From DASSUC01 sp035649895 (GTDB taxonomy: Bacteria > Actinomycetota > Actinomycetes > Mycobacteriales > Micromonosporaceae): a DNA stretch of 18,678 bases. Below are positions 7,914 to 15,651 of this stretch, one piece after another. Within the stretch, counting starts at the first letter, position 1. Every line of letters begins with the position of its first letter. Location of the stretch: positions 1 through 18,678 of the forward strand of contig DASRIS010000080.1 of assembly GCA_035649895.1 (NCBI GenBank), in the 5' to 3' direction. Position numbers and translations under genes: made by a program. The notes beneath the pieces are model-generated. The model made no database searches. It worked only from the letters and a program-made list of their open reading frames with translations, and was not told where the DNA came from.

Positions 7914-7949
7914 CGGACATCGTGTCCGTCGTCACCCGAAGTTGTGACG
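7913..7949. promoter_or_regulatory. Twin palindromes abutting the operon promoter (candidate operators)
   Basis: ACGGACA tcg TGTCCGT is a perfect inverted repeat at 7913-7929, touching the -35 element. It is followed directly by CGTCAC (7930-7935) and GTGACG (7944-7949), a second inverted repeat with an 8-nt spacer. The PaaX-family regulator of the same operon is the obvious candidate binder, but the sites do not copy the published PaaX operator as I recall it. Confidence 0.5.
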
Positions 7950-7994
7950 CTATAATCTTGCAGTTATCTTCGAATAGTCATGCAAAGCTCGGAA

Positions 7995-10900
7995 TCAGCT
8001 TACGTTTTCCCGAACGCCGGGTTGCTGACCGTTTCTCTGCTTCCGCGCGGTATCCCAGGCGGTGACCACCTTCCCGGCCAAAGCAGGATCTATGCGGTTG
8101 GTCCGGGCGACGGCGGTGAGCAGCTCCCGCCACGGCAGCCGGGCAAGCTTGCGGGCGGGCAGCATATCCACGACCCGGAGTACGGCCACCGCCGCGTCAT
8201 CGCTGGCCGCCCCCCGCGCACCGCGCAGGAGCCGCCCGACCAGCGACAGGTCACCGCCGATCGCACGCCACGCCGCCCCAGGGTGCTCGATCACCTTCTC
8301 CAGCTCCAGGTTCGACTCCGGCGGCACCGGGATGCCAAGCTCCGCCAGCGCCGCAGCGAAGTCGAGGCGGTCCGCCTCTTCGAGGAAGTGCAGGAACATC
8401 GCCAGTCCAGTCGCGTGCCGCGCGATCTGTTGGGTATCCGGGCCGGACAGCGGCTCTCGATATCGGATTTCAGCCAAGGCTCGTACGAACTTCACAGTGG
8501 CCTGAAACTTTGCCGGGGAACTATCCGACGTCTTGATCAGATCACAAGCCCGACTGAGGAGCTCAGTCGGCGGCGTCGCCTGGCCCATCTCGAGCTGACG
8601 GAAGATCATATACAGATATGGCGCTCTTTTGTCTGATGCAATCGTCGCCGCAGCGGTGAGGCACGACTCGACCAGATCATTGAAGGGCTGACTTCTAACA
8701 CCCACCACCCTTGGAGTGATCCACCTGTAGCCCGGTCCACCCAGCGCTAGGTGCGCCAGGACGCCAGCCGGCGAGGGGGAGTCGCCAGACTCGGGCATCA
8801 GCACGATGTCATCCATAGCTAGGAAATCAGCGGTGGCATCCGTCAGGCCGGTCACGGCAGGATCTCCGATCAGTGTGTTCGAGAAATCGAGCTCCCACAC
8901 CAGGCGAGTCCAGGAGTAGTAGGGATCGCCGTCGGTGCTGAGCTGTACCCGTTCAGGGGCCCATCGGGGATCTACTTGGAGTGCCTCCACGAGTGAGCGC
9001 CAGGCCTTGGTGTCCAATGTGGCCCGCCAGAAGGACGCCATGCGGCGCCACCGCCCGGCCGGGTCCACCTCACCTGGGAAGAGTGCGGCGAACTCGACCT
9101 CGCCGTCGAGGGCGACCAGAAGGACGACCAGGTTGGCGCTGCGCACCGCGAGCCGGACGGTGAGGTCGATGTCCCGGGGCTGGTAGCCGGAGAACCGCCC
9201 CGCGTCGTACCCGTACAGGCAGCCGGCGACCGCCTCGACCAGCAGGGCGCGAAGCCCCTCCCGGACAGGCCCGTCGAGCTGGCCGAGCCGGTGCCAGACG
9301 AAGTCCACAATGGGCGCCCGCATCGTCAGCACCTGGAACGACAGCAGCGCGGTGAGCAGCTCGTCGTCGGGCGCCGCGGCAACCATGGTCAGCGCACGGC
9401 TCCGGTGGTCGGCGCTGGCGTAGGTGGCAAGCGCCGTGTTCACGGCCATCCGGGCGACGAGGTACTCGCCGAAGGTCGCGTGCAGGAACTCGTACGCCCG
9501 TAGGGGCGCCTCGCCAGCGACCTGGTAGGTGGAGTGGGAGGCGTGCACGAAGAAGAACCGGCCGATCAGCAGCTGCGCGTTGCTGAGCTGGCGCCCGGGA
9601 CCACCGGCACGCCGGGAGGGTGCCGCACCGGAGAGCGCCCTCAGGTCGGCGTCGAGATCCTCCTCGTCGACCACCTGGCCGTCCCGGTTGAACATCGCCA
9701 ACGCCGCGATGGACAGCTGCTCCAGCTCCTGCTCGACCATCCGGTCCACCTGGTCCTCAGTGGAGCTTGGATGGTGCTTGCGGACCTCCCGGCGGGCGAA
9801 GGAGCGCAGCAGCCGCTCGTAGAGGTCGGCGTCGGCGAGGCACTGGCGCTCCCGTTGCAGTGCGTTGCCGCCGGCGTCGTAGAGCGCGAGCATGAGCAGC
9901 AGCAGCGGCTGGCGGGCCAGGTGCGGGTGGCGCAGCACGGTCTCCCGGGCCAGCGGCCGCAGGCCGGCGCCCGCGTAGAAGCCGGCGTTCGCGGCGTTCC
10001 AGGTGTCGAGCCAGCGCGCGATCCGCGGCTCGTCAAAGGGCTCCAGCCGCACGACCGTCGTCCCGGCCGGGATGCGCGCCTGGTGCGCCACCATGGTGCG
10101 GCTCGTCACCACGGCCACGACCGGGCGCCCGCGGCCCGCCTCGGCCCGCTGGAACTCGGCGACCTGCTCCAGGTAGTCGCTGCGGCTGGCCTGGCTGCTC
10201 TGGATCAGCTCGTCCAGGCCGTCCAGCAGGATCACCGGGGTGGCGTCACCGGCCGCGTCGGCGAGGTCGGCCCAGTCGACGCTGCGGTGCAGCACCAGCG
10301 AGAGCGCCTCAGCCACCTGCCGGTGGATCGGCGCGTCGGCCGGCACCCGGCGCAGGTCAACCCGCACCGTGGGGTGGCCGGCGTCGCTCAGCCGGGCCGC
10401 CAGCACCCGGCTGAGCACCGACTTTCCCGAGCCCGGATGGCCGAGCAGCAGCAGCGGGCGCACCGTCGCGTCGGGGTCGGCCAGGCAGGCGGCGAAGAAG
10501 CCCTGGATCTCCTCCCGTACCGGGATGGCCTCCCACCACCCGTCGTCGTGCGGGCGATGACGGTCCCGGTCGTAGCTGGCCGCCCGGAACGCGTGGTTGA
10601 CGTACGCCGCGCCGAGCGTGGGAATGGCCAGGCCCGCTGGCGCACCATGCGTGCCGGGCGCGATGATCTGCTGGTCCAGGTCTGCCGCGTACCCGGTGGC
10701 CAGCTCGTCCCACCGCCGCAGCGCCCCGGCCGGGTGGGCGACCTGCGGCAGCACCTCGGTCAGCCCGGCCAGGCCGGTCCTGGTCTCGTCGAGGATCCGG
10801 GCTAGGTCATCGAGGCGCGCGTTGGCTCCTTTCTCAGCGGCCTGGAGCTCGTTGAGCAGGGTCCAGCAGAGGAACTCCGGGCTCTGCCCGGCCAGCTGGA

Positions 10901-11525
10901 TGACGTAGCCGTGGTACCGGGCCAGGGCTCTCGCCGGCAGCTCGTGGGAGACGAATATCTCCATCGCCATCTGGTCGCTCTCCGACCGCTCGTCCCAGGC
11001 CGCCTCCGCACGCAGCAGCCGCAGCACCTCCTGGCCCGGCGCGGCGAAGAACGCGCGAGCTTCGGCATCGAAGTCCGCGCGGGGGATCCCGGGCCGCGGC
11101 ACCGGTGGCGAGGCCCGCAGCAGCTCATGGACGATGCCGCGCTCGCCGGCCTCGGGGACCTGGTCAAACAGGACAGTCCACCGGTCACCCGGGGTCCGGC
11201 GGCTCCCGTCGACGGTCAGCCGGTCAAAGCCGGCCAGCGTGTCGAAGTACGCCGAGACCAGCAGGACCGTATGCGCGGCGGTCATCACCTCGCCGCGGGT
11301 GCGGCGGTCCGCACCGCGTAACCGGTCCCCGCTCGCCTTGCGCAGCTGCTCCAGCCACCGGACCAGATCGTTCTTCGGGTCGAACAGGCCAAGGGTGGCG
11401 CCGCCGGTGACGGGCGCCGCGACGGCCAGCCCGATGCTGAGCAGCCCGTCCAGCCACTTGAGGATCCGGCTCTCGCCGGCTCCCAGGATCCGCGCGGCAT
11501 CGGTCAGCTGGACCATCCTCGGCAC
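7995..11525 (-). CDS. NACHT-domain NTPase (STAND/NLR-like, putative defence protein)
   Basis: The GTG at 11525 is preceded by GGGGAG with 5 nt spacing and gives 1176 residues; the open frame extends 15 codons further without a better site. Residues about 1-340 are a mostly helical N-terminal region. The NACHT ATPase follows with Walker A GHPGSGKS (362-369), the NACHT-type Walker B VILLDGLDEL (431-440) and sensor VVTSRT (472-477). A helical arm then leads to the motif YEFLHATFGEYLVAR near 710, common in actinobacterial NACHT proteins. The last 420 or so residues match nothing I recognise and lack obvious TPR, LRR or WD repeats; this is the expected place of a sensor. Bacterial NACHT proteins include anti-phage defence ATPases (bNACHT); the N-terminal helical region would be the effector or oligomerising part. 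It lies 63 nt downstream of the glycosyltransferase gene and could share its transcript. A defence role is inferred from the family. Confidence 0.88.
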   Translation of the reverse strand: MPRMVQLTDAARILGAGESRILKWLDGLLSIGLAVAAPVTGGATLGLFDPKNDLVRWLEQLRKASGDRLRGADRRTRGEVMTAAHTVLLVSAYFDTLAGFDRLTVDGSRRTPGDRWTVLFDQVPEAGERGIVHELLRASPPVPRPGIPRADFDAEARAFFAAPGQEVLRLLRAEAAWDERSESDQMAMEIFVSHELPARALARYHGYVIQLAGQSPEFLCWTLLNELQAAEKGANARLDDLARILDETRTGLAGLTEVLPQVAHPAGALRRWDELATGYAADLDQQIIAPGTHGAPAGLAIPTLGAAYVNHAFRAASYDRDRHRPHDDGWWEAIPVREEIQGFFAACLADPDATVRPLLLLGHPGSGKSVLSRVLAARLSDAGHPTVRVDLRRVPADAPIHRQVAEALSLVLHRSVDWADLADAAGDATPVILLDGLDELIQSSQASRSDYLEQVAEFQRAEAGRGRPVVAVVTSRTMVAHQARIPAGTTVVRLEPFDEPRIARWLDTWNAANAGFYAGAGLRPLARETVLRHPHLARQPLLLLMLALYDAGGNALQRERQCLADADLYERLLRSFARREVRKHHPSSTEDQVDRMVEQELEQLSIAALAMFNRDGQVVDEEDLDADLRALSGAAPSRRAGGPGRQLSNAQLLIGRFFFVHASHSTYQVAGEAPLRAYEFLHATFGEYLVARMAVNTALATYASADHRSRALTMVAAAPDDELLTALLSFQVLTMRAPIVDFVWHRLGQLDGPVREGLRALLVEAVAGCLYGYDAGRFSGYQPRDIDLTVRLAVRSANLVVLLVALDGEVEFAALFPGEVDPAGRWRRMASFWRATLDTKAWRSLVEALQVDPRWAPERVQLSTDGDPYYSWTRLVWELDFSNTLIGDPAVTGLTDATADFLAMDDIVLMPESGDSPSPAGVLAHLALGGPGYRWITPRVVGVRSQPFNDLVESCLTAAATIASDKRAPYLYMIFRQLEMGQATPPTELLSRACDLIKTSDSSPAKFQATVKFVRALAEIRYREPLSGPDTQQIARHATGLAMFLHFLEEADRLDFAAALAELGIPVPPESNLELEKVIEHPGAAWRAIGGDLSLVGRLLRGARGAASDDAAVAVLRVVDMLPARKLARLPWRELLTAVARTNRIDPALAGKVVTAWDTARKQRNGQQPGVRENVS

Positions 11526-11588
11526 GCCGTCTCCCCTCACCAACCCCCTCGCTGCCGGCAACACTGCCATGCGCGGCGGTTGGCTCCC

Positions 11589-12794
11589 TCACGAGTGGGC
11601 GGGGCGGCGGGACCAGGCCAGGATCTCCGCTGCCGCGCGGGGTGCGCCGCCCGCCTCGCGCAGGGACCCGGCCACCTGGCGTACGCGGCGCCGGAGGTGC
11701 CCATCGTGGAGCATCCGGGTGGCGAGGTTACGCAGCCGCTGCGGTGACAGCCGGCGGGCGGGCAGCATCGCCCCGGCGCCCAGCCGGGCCAGCTGCCGCG
11801 CGACACACGCCTGCTCCGGCTGGTGCGGCACGGCGATGGTCGGCACCTCGTGCAGCAGCGCCTCCTGGACGCTGTTCATCCCGCCGTGCGTGACCAGCAG
11901 CGCCGCGCGGGCAAGCAGGTCAAGCTGCGGCACCGCCGGCCGGACCAGCACATGGTCCGGGATGCGCCCGAGCCGGCGCGGGTCCCCCTTGCTGACGGAC
12001 AGGACCAGCTGGTACGCCCCACCGGAGAACGCCTCGATGCAGGTGTGGAAGAACGCCGGGTTGTCGTAGTTGACGGTGCCCAGGGAGGCGTAGACCAGCG
12101 GCCGGCCGTCGAGCCACCCGAACGGGAACTCGGGCTGGTCCACCCTGGCCCCGACGCTGGGGCCGACGAACACCGTGCGCCCGGCGCTGCCGCCGGCACC
12201 GGGCTGGAAGACCGGCGAGGTGTAGCTGATCGTCAGGTCGCCCGGGATAGCGAAGAGCTGGTCCAGGCGCAGCGGCCGGACGCCGAACCGCGCGGCGAGC
12301 GGGCGCCAGGCCCGGTAGAACCCGGGCAGGTGCGGCAGCCCCCGTACCAGGCTGGTCAGCACGCCGGCGAATGCCGGCTCGCGCAGCACCACCGGGAGGG
12401 TGAGCGTCAGGAACGTCGACGAGACGACCGTGGGCAGGCGCAGCGCCTGCGCCACCAGCCAGCCCCAGCAGCACATCGAGTCGACCAGCACGTAGTCGGG
12501 GCGCACCGCGGCGGCCTCGTCGACCAGCCAGGGCACGAGCCTGCCGGCGGTCTCGGCGAGCACCGCCGCGGTCCGGGGCGGGCTCGTGCCGTCAAGGCCG
12601 AAGGCCGGGAAGTAGTCGTCCGGAAGGCCGGGGTAGGCGCGGAAGCTGGCACCGGTCGCCTCTACCGCCCTGCGGTAGCCGGCCGACGCGTAGTAGACAA
12701 CCTCCTCCCCCGCCGCCACCAGCTCCGCGACGACCGGCAGCGACGGGTTGATGTGCCCACTGGCCGGGACGTTGTAGAAGACCGCTCGCGCCAC
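11589..12794 (-). CDS. MGT-family (GT1) UDP-sugar glycosyltransferase
   Basis: 401 residues with two Rossmann halves of the GT-B fold. The N-terminal acceptor half opens with FYNVPASGHINPSLPVV; His14 is in the position of the catalytic base of OleD-type enzymes. The C-terminal donor half has PLVYASLGTVNYDNP (232-246) and the nucleotide-sugar signature THGGMNSVQEALLHEVPTI (302-320) ending in PHQPEQ. Such enzymes glycosylate small hydrophobic acceptors such as macrolides, flavonoids or lipids, sometimes as self-protection. The start is GTG with GGAAGG 8 nt upstream. No sugar biosynthesis or polyketide genes accompany it, so the acceptor is unknown and a resistance or detoxification role is only a guess. 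Confidence 0.9.
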   Translation of the reverse strand: MARAVFYNVPASGHINPSLPVVAELVAAGEEVVYYASAGYRRAVEATGASFRAYPGLPDDYFPAFGLDGTSPPRTAAVLAETAGRLVPWLVDEAAAVRPDYVLVDSMCCWGWLVAQALRLPTVVSSTFLTLTLPVVLREPAFAGVLTSLVRGLPHLPGFYRAWRPLAARFGVRPLRLDQLFAIPGDLTISYTSPVFQPGAGGSAGRTVFVGPSVGARVDQPEFPFGWLDGRPLVYASLGTVNYDNPAFFHTCIEAFSGGAYQLVLSVSKGDPRRLGRIPDHVLVRPAVPQLDLLARAALLVTHGGMNSVQEALLHEVPTIAVPHQPEQACVARQLARLGAGAMLPARRLSPQRLRNLATRMLHDGHLRRRVRQVAGSLREAGGAPRAAAEILAWSRRPAHS

Positions 12795-13113
12795 GCCGGC
12801 CGCCTTCCCGCCGCTGCCGTCGTCACCGTGTGCCAGCGGCCCGCTCTGGTCGGTTCCCGCCTGATTGTCCCTTATTTATGGCCTCCCTATCTACGGTTGC
12901 CTCTTGACCAGTCGGCGCCAAAGCATCCAGTGGGCGGGAAAACCCAGAGCCGAGCATCCAGGCGCCAGATACCAGGCCAGCTGGCAAGCGCCCGGCGCCA
13001 GGAAGCCGGGCTACGCAGGCGACATGCGACAACAGGAGGACATGCAGCGGCCCGACCGCAGACAGGGAGCCTGTCGGCCGGGCCGCCGGAGCTGGGCCAG
13101 GTAGGTCGGTACG
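12795..13113. other. 319-bp intergenic region between protease and glycosyltransferase genes
   Basis: It contains an AT-richer patch near 12868-12905 where the glycosyltransferase promoter probably lies, although no clean -35/-10 pair could be assigned. There is a 9-bp direct repeat AGCATCCAG at 12922 and 12953, and a small hairpin at 13061-13075. Short open frames here have no ribosome site or recognisable product. Confidence 0.6.
13061..13075 (-). terminator. Small hairpin downstream of the protease gene
   Basis: GACAGG (13061-13066) and CCTGTC (13070-13075) form a perfect 6-bp stem with a 3-nt loop, about 40 nt past the protease stop codon. There is no T-tract. A terminator role is suggested by position only. 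Confidence 0.35.
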
Positions 13114-13986
13114 TCAGTACACGGTCACGCCGTACGCGTTGGCCGCTTCGGGGACGGGCTGGTAGAAGGTTGTTCCACCGGACCGGCAGTTGCCGCTGCC
13201 GCCGGAGGTGATGCCGAGTGCCCTGGTGCCGTCGTAGAGCGGGCCGCCGGAGTCACCGGGCTCCGCGCACACGTTGGTCTGGATCATTCCCCTCACTGTG
13301 CCGCTGCCGACGTAGCGAACCGTGACGTTCAGCGCGGTGACGGTCCCGCTGTGCGTCCCGGTGGTCGACCCGGTGCGCTTGACCGACTCCCCGACAAAGG
13401 CGTTCGCTGCGGTGAACCCACCGGGATGGGTGAGCGAAAGGTTGTCGTAGCGGACCAGCGCGTAGTCGTTGCCCGGGAAGCTGGAGCCGATAGTGGGGCC
13501 GATCAGCGTCGTGTGGCTGGAGTTGGTGTACCAGGTATTGGCTACGTCTCCGCAGTGTCCCGCGGTGAGGAAGTAGTAGACACCGCCCTTGACGACGTTG
13601 AAGCCGAGCGAGCAACGGTAGCCCCCACCGTAGATTGCGGCGCCGCCGGATAGCAGCGGGGCGAAGACGCCGGCGGCACGCTCGATCCGGATCGCACCGG
13701 CGTTGCCGCCGGCGGCCTTCCTGATCGTTGCGATCTCGGCCTGCGACACGCTGCTGTCTGCGGTGACCACCACGCGGTCGGATGCGGCGTCCACGTACCA
13801 GGCGATGCCCTCGACGCCCGACCCCAGCACCGCGGCGTTCACCGCGGCGAGGTGGCCGGCGCCGTATGCCTGCGGCGCCGCTGCCGCGGCGGCCGGCAGG
13901 GTGAACGCACCGATGGCGACCATGCCGACAGTTGCGGCGAGCAGCCGGGCAGATCTGCTGCGGGAAAGGACGTGCTTGATCCTCAC
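13114..13986 (-). CDS. Secreted streptogrisin-like serine protease (S1 family)
   Basis: 290 residues beginning at GTG with AGGAGG upstream. Residues 1-37 are a signal peptide (basic start, hydrophobic core, Ala-rich cleavage region). About 38-111 is a propeptide, then the mature enzyme begins near LSGGAAIYGGGYRCSLGFN, matching the start of mature streptogrisins. The catalytic triad is visible: His144 in TAGHC, Asp174 in GNDYALVRY and Ser246 in PGDSGGPL. C125-C145 and C240-C267 are the expected disulfides. The propeptide is of the short streptogrisin A/B type, which acts as folding chaperone and is then removed. Likely an extracellular nutrient-scavenging protease. It is transcribed divergently from the acyl-CoA synthetase gene. 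Confidence 0.95.
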   Translation of the reverse strand: MRIKHVLSRSRSARLLAATVGMVAIGAFTLPAAAAAAPQAYGAGHLAAVNAAVLGSGVEGIAWYVDAASDRVVVTADSSVSQAEIATIRKAAGGNAGAIRIERAAGVFAPLLSGGAAIYGGGYRCSLGFNVVKGGVYYFLTAGHCGDVANTWYTNSSHTTLIGPTIGSSFPGNDYALVRYDNLSLTHPGGFTAANAFVGESVKRTGSTTGTHSGTVTALNVTVRYVGSGTVRGMIQTNVCAEPGDSGGPLYDGTRALGITSGGSGNCRSGGTTFYQPVPEAANAYGVTVY

Positions 13987-14087
13987 TGTCTCCTCCTCAA
14001 GGAGTGGTAGGACCAGATGGGTGGATCAGTTCCCCGTTAGCTGTAGCGGGAAGGTTCATCACCGGTGTCGGTCAATGTCACCCTCCC

Positions 14088-14122
14088 GACCAAATGGTCT
14101 AGCTAGTATCAATCTTGATCAA
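14088..14122. promoter_or_regulatory. Cluster of short palindromes in the divergent promoter region
   Basis: GACCA aa TGGTC (14088-14099) sits at the predicted protease transcription start. CTAGCTAG (14099-14106) overlaps its -10 element. ATCAA tc TTGAT (14108-14119) and TTGATCAA (14115-14122) fill the spacer. The patch is much AT-richer than its surroundings. Some are probably operators; individual short palindromes may be chance. Confidence 0.35.
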
Positions 14123-14133
14123 TAACATAGCAA
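14105..14133 (-). promoter_or_regulatory. Candidate promoter of the protease gene
   Basis: On the minus strand, TTGCTA (14128-14133) and GATACT (14105-14110) are separated by exactly 17 nt. The predicted start near 14098 would give a leader of about 110 nt before the GTG at 13986. Confidence 0.4.
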
Positions 14134-14253
14134 GACCATCGGGTGCGGTTACGGGGTTCCGGCGAACCGGCCGAGGGAATCGGAGAGGGTCAGGTGCGCT
14201 ACCCCTGGCTAGCCTGAGCCCTGAAGGGCTCCGGCTGGTCGGGAGGGCCGTGC

Positions 14254-15624
14254 GTGGTGGATGTGGTCGGCGCCGCGGAGAGCGCGCGGCAGCAGCGCCG
14301 GGCCGCTGGTGGCCTGCGGGCAGCGGGGCTGCGGGCAGGTGACCGGGTCGCTGTGCTGGCCCGCCCGTCCCCCGGCCTGCTCGCCCTGGTGCTGGGCGCG
14401 CTGCGCACCGGCATCGTCCCGGTGCTGCTCGACCCGGCCGCACCGCCCTCAGAACAGGCGGAGCTTCTCGCCGACGCCCGCCCAGCGCTCACCGTGACCG
14501 GCGGCGCCGTGCCGACCATGGCCGACGGCGCCGTGCCGACCGTGGCCGAACACGCCACGCTCGCCGGTCTGCTCGACGCAGCCCCGGCCGAGCTGGCCGC
14601 CGTACCGCTGGCCCGGCCGATGCACTACACCTCGGGTACGACCGGGCGGCGTAAGGGCGTCTGGTCCGGGGTGCTCACCGAGGGCTCGGCAAAGGCCCTG
14701 CTGGCCGAGGAGACCGAGCTATGGGGGTTCCACCCCGGCGACCGGCATCTGGTCGTCTCCCCGCTGCACCATTCTGCGCCGCTGCGGTTCGCAACCGGGA
14801 CGCTGATGGCCGGCGGCACCGTCGCGCTGGGCGGCCCGTTCGACGCGGCCCGGACCCTCGACCTGCTCACCACCTTCCGCCCGACCACCCTGTTCTGCGT
14901 ACCCACGCAGCTGCGGCGCCTCATGGCCGCCGCCGACGCGGGTGGCGGCCTGCCGCCGTTGGGGCAGCTGCGGCTGCTCGCCCACGCCGCCGAGGCCTGC
15001 CCGCCGGGCCTGAAGCGCCGGCTCATCGACGAGCTGCCGCCCGGCAGCGTGTCCGAGTTCTACGGCTCCACGGAGGCGCAGTTCACGGTCTGCAGCAGCC
15101 AGGAGTGGCTGGACCGCCCGGGCACCGTCGGCCGGGCGCGGCCGGGACGCCGGCTACGGGTCGACGGCGACCGGCTCGTCTGGTGCCGGCTGCCGCCGTA
15201 CGCCCGCTTCTCCTACTGGGGCGACCCGGCAAAGACCGCCGCGGCCTGGCGCGGCGACGAGCTCACCGTCGGCGACCTGGGCCGCATCGGCGGCGACGGC
15301 TACCTCTACCTGGACGGCCGGCGCGAGGACCTGGTCATCAGCGGCGGCGTCAACGTCTACCCGGGGGAGGTGGAGCGGGTGCTCGCCGCCTGCGCGGGGG
15401 TGGAGCAGGTGGCCGCGTTCGGGGTCGCGGACGAGCAGTGGGGACAGCGGCTGTGCGCCGCGGTCGTCGGCGACGCGACCGAGCAGGCGCTGGCTGACTT
15501 CGCCCGCCGCAACCTGTCCGCGGCGAAGCGCCCCAAGGCGTACTACAAGGTCGGCCAGCTGCCGACCACCGCCACCGGCAAGGTCCGCCGCCTCGACCTG
15601 CCCGGGCTGCTCGGCCTCGGGTAG
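14254..15624 (+). CDS. Acyl-CoA synthetase / AMP-dependent ligase (short N-terminus)
   Basis: 456 residues of the ANL superfamily: acid + ATP + CoA gives acyl-CoA. Motifs are all present: A3 TSGTTGRRKG (126-135), A5 YGSTE (270-274), A7 GDLGRI (340-345), A8 GRREDLVISGGVNVYPGEVE (355-374) and A10 PTTATGKVRR with catalytic Lys443. It is about 50-80 residues shorter than typical family members because the N-terminal domain starts late (GLRAGDRVAVLA at 25-36). GTG 14254 has GGGAGG 7 nt upstream. An eight-residue tandem duplication lies at about 84-99, between the N-terminal part and the A3 loop. Substrate is not predictable. Divergent from the protease; the ArsR gene follows 64 nt downstream with its own promoter. 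Confidence 0.9.
   Translation: MVDVVGAAESARQQRRAAGGLRAAGLRAGDRVAVLARPSPGLLALVLGALRTGIVPVLLDPAAPPSEQAELLADARPALTVTGGAVPTMADGAVPTVAEHATLAGLLDAAPAELAAVPLARPMHYTSGTTGRRKGVWSGVLTEGSAKALLAEETELWGFHPGDRHLVVSPLHHSAPLRFATGTLMAGGTVALGGPFDAARTLDLLTTFRPTTLFCVPTQLRRLMAAADAGGGLPPLGQLRLLAHAAEACPPGLKRRLIDELPPGSVSEFYGSTEAQFTVCSSQEWLDRPGTVGRARPGRRLRVDGDRLVWCRLPPYARFSYWGDPAKTAAAWRGDELTVGDLGRIGGDGYLYLDGRREDLVISGGVNVYPGEVERVLAACAGVEQVAAFGVADEQWGQRLCAAVVGDATEQALADFARRNLSAAKRPKAYYKVGQLPTTATGKVRRLDLPGLLGLG
14503..14550 (+). repeat. 24-bp tandem duplication in the acyl-CoA synthetase gene
   Basis: Units 14503-14526 and 14527-14550 match except for two bases and encode GAVPTMAD and GAVPTVAE. It keeps the frame and probably lies in a surface loop before the ATP-binding motif. 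Confidence 0.85.
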
Positions 15625-15651
15625 CCCGGTCCACCGAGTCCGGCACCCACC

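Noticed and set aside
7951..7956. Perfect TATAAT on the plus strand, possible antisense promoter toward the NACHT 3' end
   Set aside because: No -35 element lies at 16-19 nt upstream, and the plus-strand open frame that follows is a shadow of the NACHT gene. An antisense RNA remains possible but unsupported.
9534..10805. 423-residue plus-strand open frame opposite the NACHT gene
   Set aside because: It is antisense to the NACHT ATPase coding region, with Arg/Gly/Val/Gln-heavy composition typical of reverse frames in high-GC DNA and no recognisable domain.
11526..11570. Upstream start at 11570 for the NACHT gene
   Set aside because: GTG 11525 has a strong GGGGAG ribosome site at 5 nt; the extra 15 residues have no domain content.
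11589..12794. The glycosyltransferase as part of a macrolide biosynthetic cluster
   Set aside because: No polyketide synthase, sugar biosynthesis or tailoring genes are present in the surrounding sequence.
12865..13104. 79-residue plus-strand open frame in the 319-bp gap
   Set aside because: No ribosome site, no homology that I recognise, and composition unlike the coding regions of the window.
11823..13211. 462-residue plus-strand open frame
   Set aside because: It is opposite the glycosyltransferase gene and the intergenic region, with no motif and low-complexity reverse-frame composition.
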